A DNA stretch of 64,000 nt, from NCBI GenBank assembly GCA_951640165.1, contig OX621236.1, positions 25,350,948-25,414,947 of the forward strand, given 5' to 3'. Below are positions 44,001 to 54,942 of this stretch, in pieces. How positions within the stretch are numbered: position 1 is the first letter of the stretch; each line of letters starts with the position of its first letter. Under the pieces are notes generated by a model that saw only the letters and a list, made by a program, of their open reading frames with translations, had not been told where the DNA came from and ran no database searches. Origin of the DNA: Pseudoips prasinana (lineage: Eukaryota > Arthropoda > Insecta > Lepidoptera > Nolidae). A program made the position numbers and the translations under genes.

Positions 44001-44182
44001 TCGTGAATTCGATGGTTGGCGGCGAGGAGTCCTGGGACGCGGTGGTTTCCTTCTGCGAGACTGTCGTCTCGCAGAAGGAAGCTGCGGAGAGGGAGAGGGA
44101 GCTCACATCCTCCCACCCCGTCCGCAGCAGACGCACCGGGCGTCGGCGGAGGGCGGATAACGCCCTCTTTCGGCCCCCCTAA
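41036..44182 (+). CDS. R1-clade LINE ORF2: endonuclease-reverse transcriptase
   Basis: An intact frame of 1048 codons. Residues about 1-215 form an apurinic-type endonuclease (VAEPYF, LLLGDLNAKSAAWGS near residue 117, SDHRYIRF near 193). The reverse transcriptase covers about 430-720 with YRPIVLLDEVGKLLERI, the catalytic SLDISNAFNTLPW, GVPQGSVLGPLLWN and CYADDTLV near 660. A C-terminal knuckle CHHCVDCREDTALHTLAEC lies near 947. No RNase H is seen. The start ATG overlaps the ORF1 stop in TAATG (41034-41038), a pattern known in the R1-clade element SART1 for stop-coupled reinitiation. ORF1 is interrupted 76 bp upstream, so normal expression from the LINE promoter is unlikely. Confidence 0.92.
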   Translation: MALFHFLQGNINHCARAQDLLLQSMPEWSIRVAVVAEPYFVPPRDNWLGDLDGLVAIIGGALVHPSRGHGWVAALVDGIGTIGAYFSPNKSLADFENFLVELGAVVGRLHPRPVLLLGDLNAKSAAWGSPVTDARGEVLEEWAVTTGLTVLNRGSVHTCVRQRGGSIVDVSFASPAVASRVHDWRVAVEVETLSDHRYIRFDVSAQTTGGRGPPAPRVDGPRWARKRIDRELLEEAAIVQAWYRESATNGPVDVEEEALWFRGAMTQICDASMPRVHTHTGRRQVYWWTAEIAQLRVACVAVRRQYTRYRRRRRRVPDEEAALYEVYRAAKEALRLAIGEAKTRAREEMLETLDGDPWGRPYRAVRGKLRAAAPPLTESLQPELLEEVVAALFPARADHMPPPMALPTAAEPTEENAISVPEVTQEELRAAVMRLRAKNVAPGPDGIHGCALALALKELGPQLTGLYTACLERGQFPTLWKSGRLVLLRKAGRPADSPSGYRPIVLLDEVGKLLERIIAARLVGHLCGEGPDLDESQFGFRHGRSTIHAVSRVRVLAEEAVSRGGVMLAVSLDISNAFNTLPWSCIREALRYHRVPSYLRHIVGAYLAERCVTYVGRDGGHRHSMSCGVPQGSVLGPLLWNIGYDWVLRGELQPGVDLTCYADDTLVTARGSSHREAALVATAAVSQVVSRIRRLGLEVALNKSEAMMFHGPRRAPPPGSHIVVGGVRIAVEPTMKYLGLVLDSRWDFGPHFRRLVPKLMGAAGALSTLLPNLGGPSAACRRLYMGIVRSMALYGAPIWAADLTAGSIAVLRRPQRAMAVRVIRGYRTVSYEAACVLAGSPPWDLEAKVLASLYRWREEMLAQGERPMQPHMGLRRSQLREALVAEWRDRLSRPTAGLVTIEAVRPVLERWLGRRHGSLSFRVTQVLSGHGCFGKYLCRINREPDARCHHCVDCREDTALHTLAECAAWEEQRRALISGVGSDLSLPAVVNSMVGGEESWDAVVSFCETVVSQKEAAERERELTSSHPVRSRRTGRRRRADNALFRPP

Positions 44183-44517
44183 AATGGGTCCAGGGGCGAT
44201 GGACTCGGGGGCGTCCGTCGCCCAGTACACATCTGTACCCGAGGCGGCGGCGCGACGTGTTCCACGCGCGCCCCTCTTAGACGTTGCGGGGGGAGTTTAA
44301 CACCTCACTCCCCCCGCTAATGCGAGGAGGCCCGCATACATGGGCCAGCACCAGCCGGGGGTTGCGGAAGTATCGTTTGTTCCCGCGACCCCCGGCGCAG
44401 GTGTGAGATGGAACACCGGGGTGGTTTTTAGTCAGTAGGAGTCTGACAGACCCCTCCGCCTCCCCCAAGGCGGAGGACATCCATGCAGGATTTTCCACCC
44501 CGCAAAAAAAAAAAAAA
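44183..44517 (+). other. 3' UTR and poly(A) tail of R1-clade LINE
   Basis: GC-rich untranslated sequence containing TTTTAGTCAGTAGGAGTCTG and a short A-run. It is shared almost base for base with the truncated copy (23649-23993). Confidence 0.8.
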
Positions 44518-44818
44518 AGGTAAGGTTATATTATTGGAAACGTTGGGTTAGTTAAGGTTTTTTTATTGTTGGACTAGTTAGGCTAGGTTTTTTTTATTAT
44601 TGGAGTAGTAAAGTTAGGTTGTTTGTTATTGGAGTAGTAAGGTTAAATATATTTAGTGTACAACATGTATCTTGCGGGCATTGTGTTGCGGGTAAAGCTG
44701 TGTTGTGCTGTGCTGTGCTGTGCTATGCTGTTCTGTGCTGTGCTGTGCTGTGCTGGGTGTTGTGTTGTGTTGTGCTGTCGAAGTCGAAGGCGAAGTCGAA
44801 GTCGAAGACGAACACGCA
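44518..44818. repeat. TTAGG minisatellite and inverted pentamer cassette (copy 3)
   Basis: Minisatellite units with TTATTATTGGAGTAG lie at about 44533-44645. Then comes the conserved tail of the cassette in reverse orientation (44648-44703), CTGTG pentamers (44700-44770) and the CGAAGT-rich part (44779-44812). It is the mirror image of 21939-22127. Confidence 0.75.
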
Positions 44819-44831
44819 ATCATAAGATTAT
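44819..44831. repeat. TSD of I-like LINE (copy at 50272-50284)
   Basis: ATCATAAGATTAT is identical on both sides of the minus-strand element. Confidence 0.85.
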
Positions 44832-44933
44832 TATTATTTTTTTTTTTTTTATTTTTTTTTTAATCTAATTTATTTAAGGAGGCTTTGTACATTAAATGAC
44901 GATGTCACCTCCGTAAGACAACGTACTATATAT

Positions 44934-47900
44934 CTAACTTAAACTAGGGCACATTGACAGTACATAAATCTTATACAACAAATAGCATTGTCTGGATCCC
45001 GGTGTAGCCAACAAAGTATTACATGCACCAACATCATTCGATTGTAACTGTAACTGTGACCTTAAAACTTCGCCTCGCACACACTCCATCAATACATGTT
45101 GGACATCTTCCACCACACCGCAAGCTTCGCAATTAGGTGACTCTGCAAGTCCTATCAAATGTTTAAATCTATTGGATGGAATATGCCCGGAACGAAGTCT
45201 GAACAATGTTACTACCTGATCTCTCTTCATATTTTTACTATCAAACCAGGGGTAATACAAAAGGCTATACTGGATAGTGCGGTACCAAATACCTTTAGAC
45301 AGGGAACGCTCATCAAAATATTCGGACCATTTTACTCTACAACGTTTTCTAACTTCACCTAAAATTTCAGTGTGAACTGGGGCGCTCTTATACAAAATAC
45401 CTTCACTTGTTGCCTCTTTCGCCAATCGGTCGGCTTCGTCATTACCAACAATACCAACATGTGAAGGAATCCACTGAATCACAATGTTTTTTTGGTTCAT
45501 CCGAAGCTTGCATATTGTGTCAAGGATAACGTAGGCTATCGGAAGTCCTCGAAATTTCGAGGTTATCCGAGCCAAATGTTGGAGAGCACTTCTCGAATCC
45601 GAAAAAATCACAAAATTATTGCCATCAAGGGTAGAAACATAAGACAATGCTTCTGCTATTGCAATTAATTCACCGTGCATGATAGAAATATTCTCCTTAA
45701 TATTAAATTTGGCCATTAAACCGTTCAACGGATCGAAAAAAGCTGCTCCAACAGCATTATTACACTTTGACCCATCACAAAAAATCTTATAGAATGAATC
45801 ATATTCATAATCGATAAATTTTTGACATACCATTTTGATATGAGACGGATCTATCAAACGTTTTGCTGCATTAATGTTTTTAACATTACATTTGATTATC
45901 TCGTACATATGAACACCACTCAACCAATAATCCAGCGAGAACATATCCAAGATGACTGAAGAATAAATAAGAGTATCCTTAAAATAATAATGCCAATCAA
46001 CTAACAAAGGATTTCTTTTTCTTCTCCAATAATTACTACTATTACACAAATTTGATAACTCTTCTAATATTTCTAAACTAATATTGTTTTGAACCGCCCG
46101 AGATTTAAGCCAGAACTTTCCAGCTAAGTAATATCTCCGTATCTTTGGCTGCAAACACAACTCCGCCTCCATAACATGAGTCGGAGTACTTCTTATAAAT
46201 CCACCAATAACCCTCATGCATTGATTCTGTACTTTATCAAGCTTATATAAAAGGCTTTTGGAGCTTGTATCATACAAAAAGCTACAATAGTCAATTCTAC
46301 TTCTAATCACGCTAATATATAATCTTCTCAAATGTTTCGGGTGCATACCCCATTTAGAGCCAGCCAAAACTTTAAATAAATTTAAATATTTCAAGGTTTT
46401 ATACTGAATTTCATTAATATGCTTTCGCCATTTTAACGATCTATCTATCCATACGCCTAAGTATTTAATAGAATCTACCAACTCAATATTATGATTAGCG
46501 ATTCGAAGAACGCTTGCATTGCGGATAATGCCTTTGCTAAAGATACAGCATTTCGTTTTAGAGAATGAGATACTTAAACCTAATTCTTCAACTAATTCAA
46601 TGAATTTGTGTAAAGCAATCTCAATATCATTAACAGCATCGTGTATTTGTTTTTTGCAAGAATAAAGTACAAAATCATCTGCATATTGGGAAATCATCAC
46701 ACTGTTAATATTTTGACAGATACTGGCAGTTACAACATTAAACAACAAAGGAGATAGTGGATCACCCTGTGCTAGGCCAGTTCCTGTTGTGCGACATATT
46801 TTAATATGGTTATTGGTTTCGATCGATAACATCCTCGTATTTAAAAATTCCCATAAATATCTACATATGGGAGCTCCCACTCCGTAACTGTCTAAAGTTT
46901 TTAACATAATTTCTACATTCACATTATTATAGGCATTTTCAATATCTACAAAGCATGCCGCTATACGATTATTATTAGAGAATCCTATTTGAATTGTAGA
47001 TACTAATCGAGTTAAATTATCAATACATGATTGTGACCGTCTAAAACCTGTCATTTCTTGCTGAAAACACTTATTTCTTTCTAGAAACCATTCCAATCTT
47101 CTAACTAAAATTGAGTGTAAAATCTTGCATGGACAAGATATTAAAGAGATTGGTCTTATACTTGATACCGATCCTGGAATTCTGCCATGTTTGGGTATTG
47201 GAACTACCTTTATATGTCTCCATTGTCTTGGTACGAAACCGGAACCTAAAAATCGATTAAACAGGGCAACAAGGATTTTTTTTCCACCTGTCGGAAGATT
47301 TATAAACATAGAATATGTCAAGTTATCGTCTCCTGGTGCCGTATCTGAACTTTTAATGGCGTTACATAACTCCTCCGTTGTAATTGGACCACATAAGGCA
47401 GGATTAATGGATATGAAATTAGGGATGTCAGGTGATACGAAATCCGGACATAAAGTACGCAGAAACGACTCTGCCGTGTCGTGATCTATAACAGATTTAG
47501 CAGATTTATAACCTTTAAACCATTTCATGCGTGACCACATCTCTGAAGTAGTTGTCGTATTGTCTACTCGATTACAAAAACTCTGCCAAGAATTTGACTT
47601 ACCTTCTCTTATCAGTTTTTGAGCTTTACTTATTTTCTGTTGCAAAAGGTCAAAATTATCTGAGTTTGGAGATTGTCTAAACAGAGCCAAAGCTAACCGT
47701 CTTTCTGCTACCGCCTTAGATATAGTTTGATTCCAATAAGGTTTTGGTGTAAATCTGCTTTGCCGGATAGGATTATTACAAATTTTAATGTTGGGGATAA
47801 ATAAATCTGCGGCTTCATTTAATATATTGATGAAAGAATCATAAGCTAACTGATTATCTAATGGTAAAAAAAAATTGTTCAATGAAAGTTCAAGTTTCTC

Positions 47901-48644
47901 TCTGTAACCTTGCCAATTTGCTTTCTTATAGTTTCTTTGGATTTTAATTGAATTATTGACAATCAAATCAATTTTAATACTAACTATTAAGTGGTCACTG
48001 CCTAGATTTTCATTTAACGTTTTCCAGTTAAATTTACATGCTAAATCTGTAGATACTAATGTTATATCAGGGGAAGATTGTTGCAGAAAACCATTAACTA
48101 ACTGAATTCTTGTATGAGAACCATCATTTAAAATAAAAAGATTACTATCTACAATAGAATCAAATATATCCGAACCTCTACTATCTACTCTAGTGGACCA
48201 ATTAGGGTGATGTCCGTTAAAATCTCCCGCAATAAGCGTTCCCTTCTCTGAAATCTTAAATATTTGATCCCAATCTCTCTTGCTTGTTGTCGCAGATGGA
48301 GGACAGTACACACAAATTATATTTTTTAGATCACCACAATTATAAACTTGGATATGAATCGCTTGGATAAATTGATTAGTAATGTTAACTGTACAAAATT
48401 TAGCATTAATGGACCAGTGGGATAATACAGCAATACCCCCATACCCATCGTACCGGTCCTGTCGAAATACATTATACCCAGATATTCTAAATTCACTATC
48501 TGGCTCTAACCATGTCTCATTAATGATAGCAATATGGATGTTTTCTCGGTTCAGTAGCAGTTCAAAATTTATCGATTTTGGTCGTAAACTATGTGCATTC
48601 CATTGTATAATATTAATTGATTCTTTATTGGCCCGGGAATCCAT
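44934..48644 (-). CDS. I-like LINE ORF2: endonuclease, RT, RNase H
   Basis: An intact frame of 1236 codons from ATG 48644. Endonuclease: IIQWNAHSLRPK, NETWLEPDS, IAGDFNGHHPNW, SDHLIVS. Reverse transcriptase: ISLISCPCKILHSIL, CFVDIENAYNNV, GLAQGDPLSPLLFN and the YADDFVLYS active site near residue 652. RNase H: FCDGSK near 953, HGELIAIAEAL, FSDSRSALQHL near 1013 and HVGIVGNDEADRLAKEA. A Cys/His tail (CEACGVVEDVQHVLMEC) follows. It is preceded by ORF1 with only two bases between stop and start. All catalytic motifs look unbroken. Confidence 0.93.
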   Translation of the reverse strand: MDSRANKESINIIQWNAHSLRPKSINFELLLNRENIHIAIINETWLEPDSEFRISGYNVFRQDRYDGYGGIAVLSHWSINAKFCTVNITNQFIQAIHIQVYNCGDLKNIICVYCPPSATTSKRDWDQIFKISEKGTLIAGDFNGHHPNWSTRVDSRGSDIFDSIVDSNLFILNDGSHTRIQLVNGFLQQSSPDITLVSTDLACKFNWKTLNENLGSDHLIVSIKIDLIVNNSIKIQRNYKKANWQGYREKLELSLNNFFLPLDNQLAYDSFINILNEAADLFIPNIKICNNPIRQSRFTPKPYWNQTISKAVAERRLALALFRQSPNSDNFDLLQQKISKAQKLIREGKSNSWQSFCNRVDNTTTTSEMWSRMKWFKGYKSAKSVIDHDTAESFLRTLCPDFVSPDIPNFISINPALCGPITTEELCNAIKSSDTAPGDDNLTYSMFINLPTGGKKILVALFNRFLGSGFVPRQWRHIKVVPIPKHGRIPGSVSSIRPISLISCPCKILHSILVRRLEWFLERNKCFQQEMTGFRRSQSCIDNLTRLVSTIQIGFSNNNRIAACFVDIENAYNNVNVEIMLKTLDSYGVGAPICRYLWEFLNTRMLSIETNNHIKICRTTGTGLAQGDPLSPLLFNVVTASICQNINSVMISQYADDFVLYSCKKQIHDAVNDIEIALHKFIELVEELGLSISFSKTKCCIFSKGIIRNASVLRIANHNIELVDSIKYLGVWIDRSLKWRKHINEIQYKTLKYLNLFKVLAGSKWGMHPKHLRRLYISVIRSRIDYCSFLYDTSSKSLLYKLDKVQNQCMRVIGGFIRSTPTHVMEAELCLQPKIRRYYLAGKFWLKSRAVQNNISLEILEELSNLCNSSNYWRRKRNPLLVDWHYYFKDTLIYSSVILDMFSLDYWLSGVHMYEIIKCNVKNINAAKRLIDPSHIKMVCQKFIDYEYDSFYKIFCDGSKCNNAVGAAFFDPLNGLMAKFNIKENISIMHGELIAIAEALSYVSTLDGNNFVIFSDSRSALQHLARITSKFRGLPIAYVILDTICKLRMNQKNIVIQWIPSHVGIVGNDEADRLAKEATSEGILYKSAPVHTEILGEVRKRCRVKWSEYFDERSLSKGIWYRTIQYSLLYYPWFDSKNMKRDQVVTLFRLRSGHIPSNRFKHLIGLAESPNCEACGVVEDVQHVLMECVRGEVLRSQLQLQSNDVGACNTLLATPGSRQCYLLYKIYVLSMCPSLS

Positions 48645-48646
48645 AT

Positions 48647-50134
48647 TTAAATAAAACCGAAATTAAAATCAGATATGCACCTAACCACAAAAGCTTTTAA
48701 ACCCTCAAAAATTATTTCAGCACCCCCTTTTAACCGTTCTTCCCAAGACAGGCTACTATCAAGTATCTTCTTTGTAAGCTTTTTCCACAAATTAATCCAA
48801 TTTAACTTATCAAACGTTTTCCCTTGACCCTCAACCCTGGGATGCTCTCGCCGAATTGAATTGCATTCATTTTCTGTATCACCGTCTAAATCAGACTCCC
48901 CCGTAGACTTCTCCCTCGTTGACTCATACTCCATAAGGTTAGACGCGTCGTTGTGTCGTGTACGATTTTCTTTCTTTTTTTGTTTTTCAGGCAACTGTTT
49001 CTTTTGTTTTTACTTTACAACACTTGCATACGTCCTGCCGACCAAAATAGGTGATGGGTCTCGATTACAAGGGTCTTTTAATGGAGCCTCAGAGGTACTG
49101 GCACAGGTTTTCTGTAATAAAACATCGTCAGAATTGTGTACTGAGTCAACAATATCTTGCTGGTGCTTAGCTGTGGCACCGACATACAACATTTGAGCCT
49201 TCTTATAGGAGCAGTTGAACTCAGCCATAAAGTTTCTTATCGTCCGTTCTTTAATATAAATTGGACATTGTTTTGACAACGCCATGTGCTTGCCTCCACA
49301 ATTGTTGCATTTAAAAAGCAGGGTTTCACAATTTGGATGATCCTTACTACATTTAGGGCATACTATTTTAATTGACGGGCACATTTTTTGGGTATGACCA
49401 AATCGCCAACAGCGTGAACATTGAGTCACCGGGAAAATATACTGATAAACCTGTACCCTAACGTCATTGAGATATACATATGAAGGCACCGAAGACCCTT
49501 TAAAGCATAGTCTAACTGTTTCACTGGGTTCCCATTTTCCATTCTGACTGTTTCTTCTATTCAATCGCTTTATTCCTGTTATCAATGATGAACTGGTTAT
49601 ACTCTCACGTATTTCCTCTTCATTGATCTCTAACTCTATTTCTTTAACAACACCATATGAATAACTAAGGTCAAAGGTTTTCTGACATTTAAACCCGATG
49701 CTTTTAAAATATGAAGACTCATACAAGGCCTCCGCCATCTCTTCCTTACTAAAGCGGATGAAAGCCTTGTATGCATTAACATATTTAATACCAATAACAT
49801 TCTGAATATTCTGCGTCTTAAATAATTTCGACAATCGAACTTGTCCCGGTAATTTCTCTGTAGATGTAATACTCAATTCAATCATATCTTCCGGAGTACG
49901 AACACAATCCACATCACGAGTAAACCGTTTGCTTCTCCTTATCGAAGTTGTCCATATTTCATTGTCATCTAAAAACCGGTCTCGCTTATATGCCTCCGCA
50001 TTCGATTCCTTTCCCAAGTTCACACTCTCTAACAAATTATCTTTACTCGGTCCTGCTATCTCACCCGGTACTGTAATCATCTCGCTTAATTCTGCTGTCC
50101 CAATATGCGTATGAATCACATTTTCGCTACTCAT
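48647..50134 (-). pseudogene. I-like LINE ORF1 (gag-like) with one in-frame stop
   Basis: From ATG 50134 the frame runs to TAA at 49010-49012 and then, in the same phase, continues open to 48647. The first part contains an RRM-like/basic region and three knuckles (CSRCWRFGHTQKMC, CPKC..., CNNCGGKHMALSKQC). After the stop a Lys-rich tract and an acidic segment lead to the natural end beside ORF2. One nonsense codon is therefore the only visible lesion. The truncated protein would keep the knuckles, so it could still bind RNA. Confidence 0.8.
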
Positions 50135-50284
50135 TAACAAACCGCATTAAAAATATTAAATATAAAGTAAACAAGCGCACGTCGAGCGAACTGCCGATCG
50201 AAAACCGGTTCACAATCACAATACAGAAACGATCCACGCGTCTGCCGACTGGGAACGCCCGCGAGCCACTGATCATAAGATTAT

Positions 50285-51690
50285 AAATATTAACTAACTA
50301 TACATATACTGATCGAGTAGATTGAAAACTTAAGTATTATTCAGATACCTAAATAATACTAAAATATTAATAAAATTACGCTTGTGCAAATGTACTAACT
50401 AGTCTGTTAAAATATAAAAAATAATACGTTTCAATGGAATATTAGAAATATTTTATGAAGCAAACTGTGGCTATTATAAAGAATCGCCCCCAAAATAAAG
50501 TATGGAATAGTACGCAAAGGTATAAAAGTGTATAAAACCATATCGATTGAACTAGTTTGTTGAATAAGAGTTTACATTCATATCAGACAACTCGTTTTCG
50601 CACAAGCTAACCGGATCTATTGTCATACTATGCCACAAACAGAAGATATAGGGCCATATACAATATGTAACGTAATTAACGCACACCCTTAAACACCCCA
50701 ATTAGAATATTATGTTGTAATCGTAATACATACACTGAATTTTTAATTTAATATGTATATGCATTGTTATTTAGTAAATTAGTTTCGTGGAATAAATTTT
50801 ATATTTAATGTATTGAATGATGGAATTTATATGATACAAATAAAACTGGGATTTTAAAAGGCTTATTACTGTGACTTACGGTCCATTTCAATTTGTTTTG
50901 ACTATACATCGTTAATATTACAAAAAATCCGTAATTTTAATTATTTTTGGAATAAATATTACCTACATTAAAAATGATATAAATCGATTCAGTAAATGAT
51001 TCTGAGCAAACTATTTTCAGGGAGTGCGTTAATTAAGTTACATGTTGTATAAGTATAAAGATACATAAGACGATAATAAATAGGCAGGTACAATAAGTAA
51101 GAAAGTACCTACCTTCGCCCCTTCCTAAAACCCAATTTACAGCGAAGCTATCACTATCACGTAGTGAATTAAGTAAGCAATAAGTTACCGAATTCTATCT
51201 ACTCGAATATATTAACTGAGCGACAATAACGTTTTTGTTCTTCTTTTCTTCGCAAAAACGATAAAATTGGCACGGGATTCCGGAAGCAATCGGATGAAAG
51301 ACCCCGGGATTACAATATCGGCAGGTGAGATGAATACGGCGGGAAGCAATAAGGAACTTTCTTGCAGTACTCCCGGGGCGCGTGAAACGATCCCACGGTG
51401 TAAACTTGCAACTTGATTGTACCGTCGGGATCACACCGACCACAACGATGTTTTGTTTCCTCTGATAAACTGTTATTGGCTTCACATCACACTCAGAAAA
51501 ACTTCCGTGTTTTACAAGCTCCGGGCATGTGCATTTACGCCTTTTTGTATCGCTTTTTGTTGTTTTGAGTTCACGTCGTTTTTATCGACTCGAAAGCAAT
51601 GTCCCGAATAAAACGACAACTGAATCGATAATCTACGAATGTGAGAAACACGGAGTTCACATTAGGTATCTACCCAATTAGTTTAACTGC
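50285..51690. other. no gene recognised
   Basis: AT-rich non-coding sequence. Small frames near 51195-51611 show no family features. Confidence 0.5.
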
Positions 51691-51692
51691 AT

Positions 51693-51905
51693 GTGTGGTG
51701 TAGCTGCTAAGACAGTCGCCTCGCCGCGTCGTGTCCGGGGTTCGATTCCCGCGCCGGAAACTATTTGTGTAGCTCATTAATAGTTGTTCTGAGTCTGGAT
51801 GTACTTTGTGTCCGCCTATTACATGTTTGTAAAGTACCCAGGGAGTACACAGGGATTCCCAAGCGCGGGCGTTGTATTTAAAAATAAAACGTGCTCAATA
51901 GCACA
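51693..51905 (+). mobile_element. tRNA-derived SINE, plus orientation
   Basis: An A-box-like TGTGGTGTAGCTGCTAAG and a B-box GGTTCGATTCC (near 51740) are followed by a body with GTTGTTCTGAGTCTGGATG. Confidence 0.75.
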
Positions 51906-52149
51906 GTTTTTTTTTTAAAGACAACGCCAATGGTTTTGAGAGTCGCTGGAAACCGCTAGATGCGGTTACCACAAAACGAGAACGAGATCTCTAGCGAGCC
52001 CAGCTCCAGCTGTGGACATCTTTGATCTGACAAGATGATAATCATAATGAAGAGACGATGTCCTTTTTGAGGTGATATATGGAGATGGATCCTTGATAGT
52101 TATACAAATATTACGTTTAAATAACAAGGAGAATAAAATATTTATTTTA

Positions 52150-52250
52150 GTGGACTACGTTGCAACAGGTAAGCGGTAACATTACAAAAGTTATGGACAC
52201 AAAGCATATCCAGACTCAGAACAACTACCGTGCTGCCTAAATCACCGATC
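52150..52250 (-). mobile_element. SINE body fragment, minus orientation
   Basis: CATATCCAGACTCAGAACAA near 52207 is the inverse of the body of the SINE at 51693-51905. The tRNA-like head is missing. Confidence 0.55.
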
Positions 52251-52399
52251 ATCATGATCGTAATCGGTGTACAAGCCGAAACCGATTGGACGGATGATTT
52301 AGTAATTTTTTATCTACATCTATTTGAAATCCGATCATGATCACGATAACTTAATAGCCCCCCTGAAACTAACCCGAAACTCGTGGGGGCGGATATGGT

Positions 52400-52960
52400 A
52401 GCGAGATTACAACGCTAACGAAAAAACTACAAGTTGAGTTGGACCTGCTATGTGAGTGGTCTTATGACGCTAGCGCTAAGACAAAGTTCATGTGCATCAC
52501 CAGCCAAAAGAGAAGCTCTTACTTGCCTAAACTGACAGCTCGCTGCCATAATAGTTTGCATTATAAGTGCCCAAGTAAAATAACTAAGCCTTGTAACTGT
52601 GAGAACATTGAGCTTGCGGCCAAGCAAACGTACCTAGGACTTACTATTGACAGCCGACTCAGTTGCAAAGAGCTTATAAACATGTGTGATAAATTAACGC
52701 GTTTCTTGACAAATTTTTCCATAGTGAAAAACATAATTCCCTATACAATTAATAACAATTTTAATGCTTTATAAATCGTTGGTTTAATCCGGTGATACAA
52801 CCAACGAAATGAGCGACCATATAATATTGTTATATCATATTATTATGGTCGTTCAAGCTACGGTTTTAAATGTCCTTCATTTAAGACCCACCTTGACAAA
52901 ATTTGCTCGCTCCAACTACGTATACTATTAAGAATTATCTCGTATAACATCTAAATGAAA
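52400..52960 (+). pseudogene. LINE reverse transcriptase fragment
   Basis: A short frame (52439-52774) and a shifted continuation resemble the thumb region after the catalytic box of a LINE reverse transcriptase (DLLCEWSYDAS, KTKFMCITS, KQTYLGLTIDSRLS, LTNFSIVKNIIPY). Catalytic motifs are absent and frames are broken. Clade is not determined. Confidence 0.65.
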
Positions 52961-54640
52961 CATAAAACTGATTACAATAAATTATTTAATTGGTGTAGTT
53001 AATGAAGTGAGATGAATACAAGGTAAGAAAACATTTAAGCATCTAATTCCCTGCCTGATAAACCAATTACCTATGTATACCTATGTTATGAAAGCATAAA
53101 ATTACACATAAATTCATAAAATTTAAATTAAACATACTTTTTAATTAAAACAAATAATTATTAATATGCAAGTTACAGAATTAAAACTATACTTTATATT
53201 TGATGGCTAACTGGGATGGCCGTGAATCTAAGAAGGTCTTAAGTATAATATATTAGTCAATTAAAACAATTTATTTAAAAAAATAATAATAACGCGCCAT
53301 AAAATAAAAACAAACAAACACAACGTTAATTACCAGAAAAAATTAAACTAAGTAAAAGTAACAACACATACTTTAACAATATAGACCCCATTACATTCTC
53401 CCATCAATATTGTTAGATAAGCGGCGAGCTCGGATGCCAAAGCCGCCATTGCTCGATGTTATTTGCGGGAAATGATTTTAGCTAGTAGGTACCCCCAAAT
53501 TAGTATACCTACTTTAATTTCATGTTTCATCAGCCTCAAAAAGAAGGAGGGCCCTAAATTCGATGTGTATGTCTATTGTTTTCGTGTGTCCGTAAAATGC
53601 CCACATTAGTAAGTGGATTAGGCTGATTGAAATTCAGATAAAAAATATCGGGTGAATTTATATCAATAATACCATACCTAACGCGTACCAGATTGAAATA
53701 ATTGCTGTGGAATAATCGTGAAACGCGCGTGTTATTCGAATTCCTAACCACAAAAATATCGACGTTCACGTGGTTTATTCGTCCATAATTCAGATAGATT
53801 TTTCAAAGCTGCAACCGATGTAATGGATGCCTGTCGTACATCGTTATTCAATTTGAATACAACCCGAGGGCAACTAAACAAACGAAGGCATATTTCACTC
53901 ACAAACGATGCGACGAATTGTTACCATGTTTGTCACTATGAAATATTTCACGAGATTAAAATGAACGATTGGAAAAAAAATTACAGAAGAGCGCATAGTA
54001 TTATTGGGAACTATTTTAATTTATCTAGCCTTTACTATACTGAATATGAATTCCAGGACGATGCCACAAGCTCACTAGAGTCGAGGAAATATGCACATAA
54101 AACGTTTATTAGAAGCTGTAAATACCTATTTAAGGACGTAAACCTAAATTAACCCTCGCTCCCTTTATCGCCGCATCCATTCTAATAACTTGCGGTCTGA
54201 ACCGGTGACGTGACATAAGTGGCTATTGGCAGTAGCGAGCGAAATTGCTTATTGCCTGCCAACCGACACCCAACTAAGACTATATTAGAGACAGGAGCGG
54301 CGGCGTCGCGGCGTTAGCCTTTTAGCGCCCTGGGCGCATAGTATCAGCGGCGCCCCAATAACACAACACAGACAGAGATAGCGCTTGGAGTAAAGACTCC
54401 TTTGGTGAATTCTGCGTGGATAGCTTCGATACGGAAATCAAACATCTGTAAATGCAGTCTTTGTGAAAAATTACTTACCTACAGTAATATAAATTGTGAA
54501 TTTAAATTATCACCAGTCAAATCCCTGTATCATTATCATGTTCTCTAGTAAATTAAGAAACAAAATATGACAAGTAATAAATAAATACATTTTATTCAGT
54601 TGAACTATTAACTATATTAGATTATAACTATAATAACATA
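52961..54640. other. no recognised gene; one orphan frame
   Basis: Mostly AT-rich DNA. A 109-codon frame at 53823-54152 begins with ATG and has a plausible amino-acid mix but no domain I know. A GC-richer stretch with TTTAGCGCCCTGGGCGC lies near 54320-54350 and may be an old repeat. Confidence 0.4.
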
Positions 54641-54699
54641 TACATATAGACCGCATAGACGGGCCATCGACTTAAATCTAGTTTCTTATACGAGTATGT

Positions 54700-54890
54700 A
54701 AGTTCTAATATCGTATTAGACTTTAGTACTTCCTCATAAACATATGGAATGGAATCCTCGTGTCGCGGAGTACCATCTACACGCAAAACAACTACTTATG
54801 GATCCCAAACATAGTTGCCCCACACAGGACAACTCCCATGATCGAACCTGGGACACTATGTGGCGTGTAAGCGTTACACCTATAGACATA
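54700..54890 (-). mobile_element. SINE-like fragment, minus orientation
   Basis: A reverse B-box-like GATCGAACCTGGGAC near 54841 and a tRNA-like tail suggest a degenerate SINE. Confidence 0.45.
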
Positions 54891-54942
54891 AAAAAAATCT
54901 ATAACCCATAATTTTACCAAGCACGACTTAGTAAAATTGAAG

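Larger units (their letters stand above)
24079..44517 (+). mobile_element. full-length R1-clade LINE split by the Polinton
   Basis: The element starts at GGGGCACGTGG (24079) and ends in poly(A) near 44504-44517. A target duplication AGGTAAGGTTATATT occurs at 24064-24078 and 44518-44532; its first A is shared with the tail. The LINE proper is 24079-26647 plus 40960-44517, about 6.1 kb. It has a 5' leader (24079-24345), gag-like ORF1 and an endonuclease/RT ORF2. The target is the TTAGG-like minisatellite. A TSD of 14-15 bp fits R1-clade elements, some of which (TRAS, SART) insert in TTAGG telomere repeats. Whether this family is one of those needs a tree. Confidence 0.88.
44832..50271 (-). mobile_element. 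I-like LINE, nearly complete
   Basis: A 5.44-kb element on the minus strand with a T-rich run (its A-tail) at about 44832-44862, a perfect 13-bp TSD, two ORFs and a short 5' leader (about 50135-50271). It inserted next to the pentamer cassette. An endonuclease, RT and RNase H architecture with a gag-like ORF1 of three CCHC knuckles places it among I/LOA-related clades; Jockey elements lack RNase H. Confidence 0.88.

Noticed and set aside
43589..44230. 213-codon and other long minus-strand frames opposite LINE ORF2
   Set aside because: Shadow frames caused by high GC and codon bias in ORF2; the same shadows recur opposite the truncated copy.
53823..54152. 109-codon orphan frame as a gene
   Set aside because: No recognised family and no supporting signals; noted in the spacer entry only.
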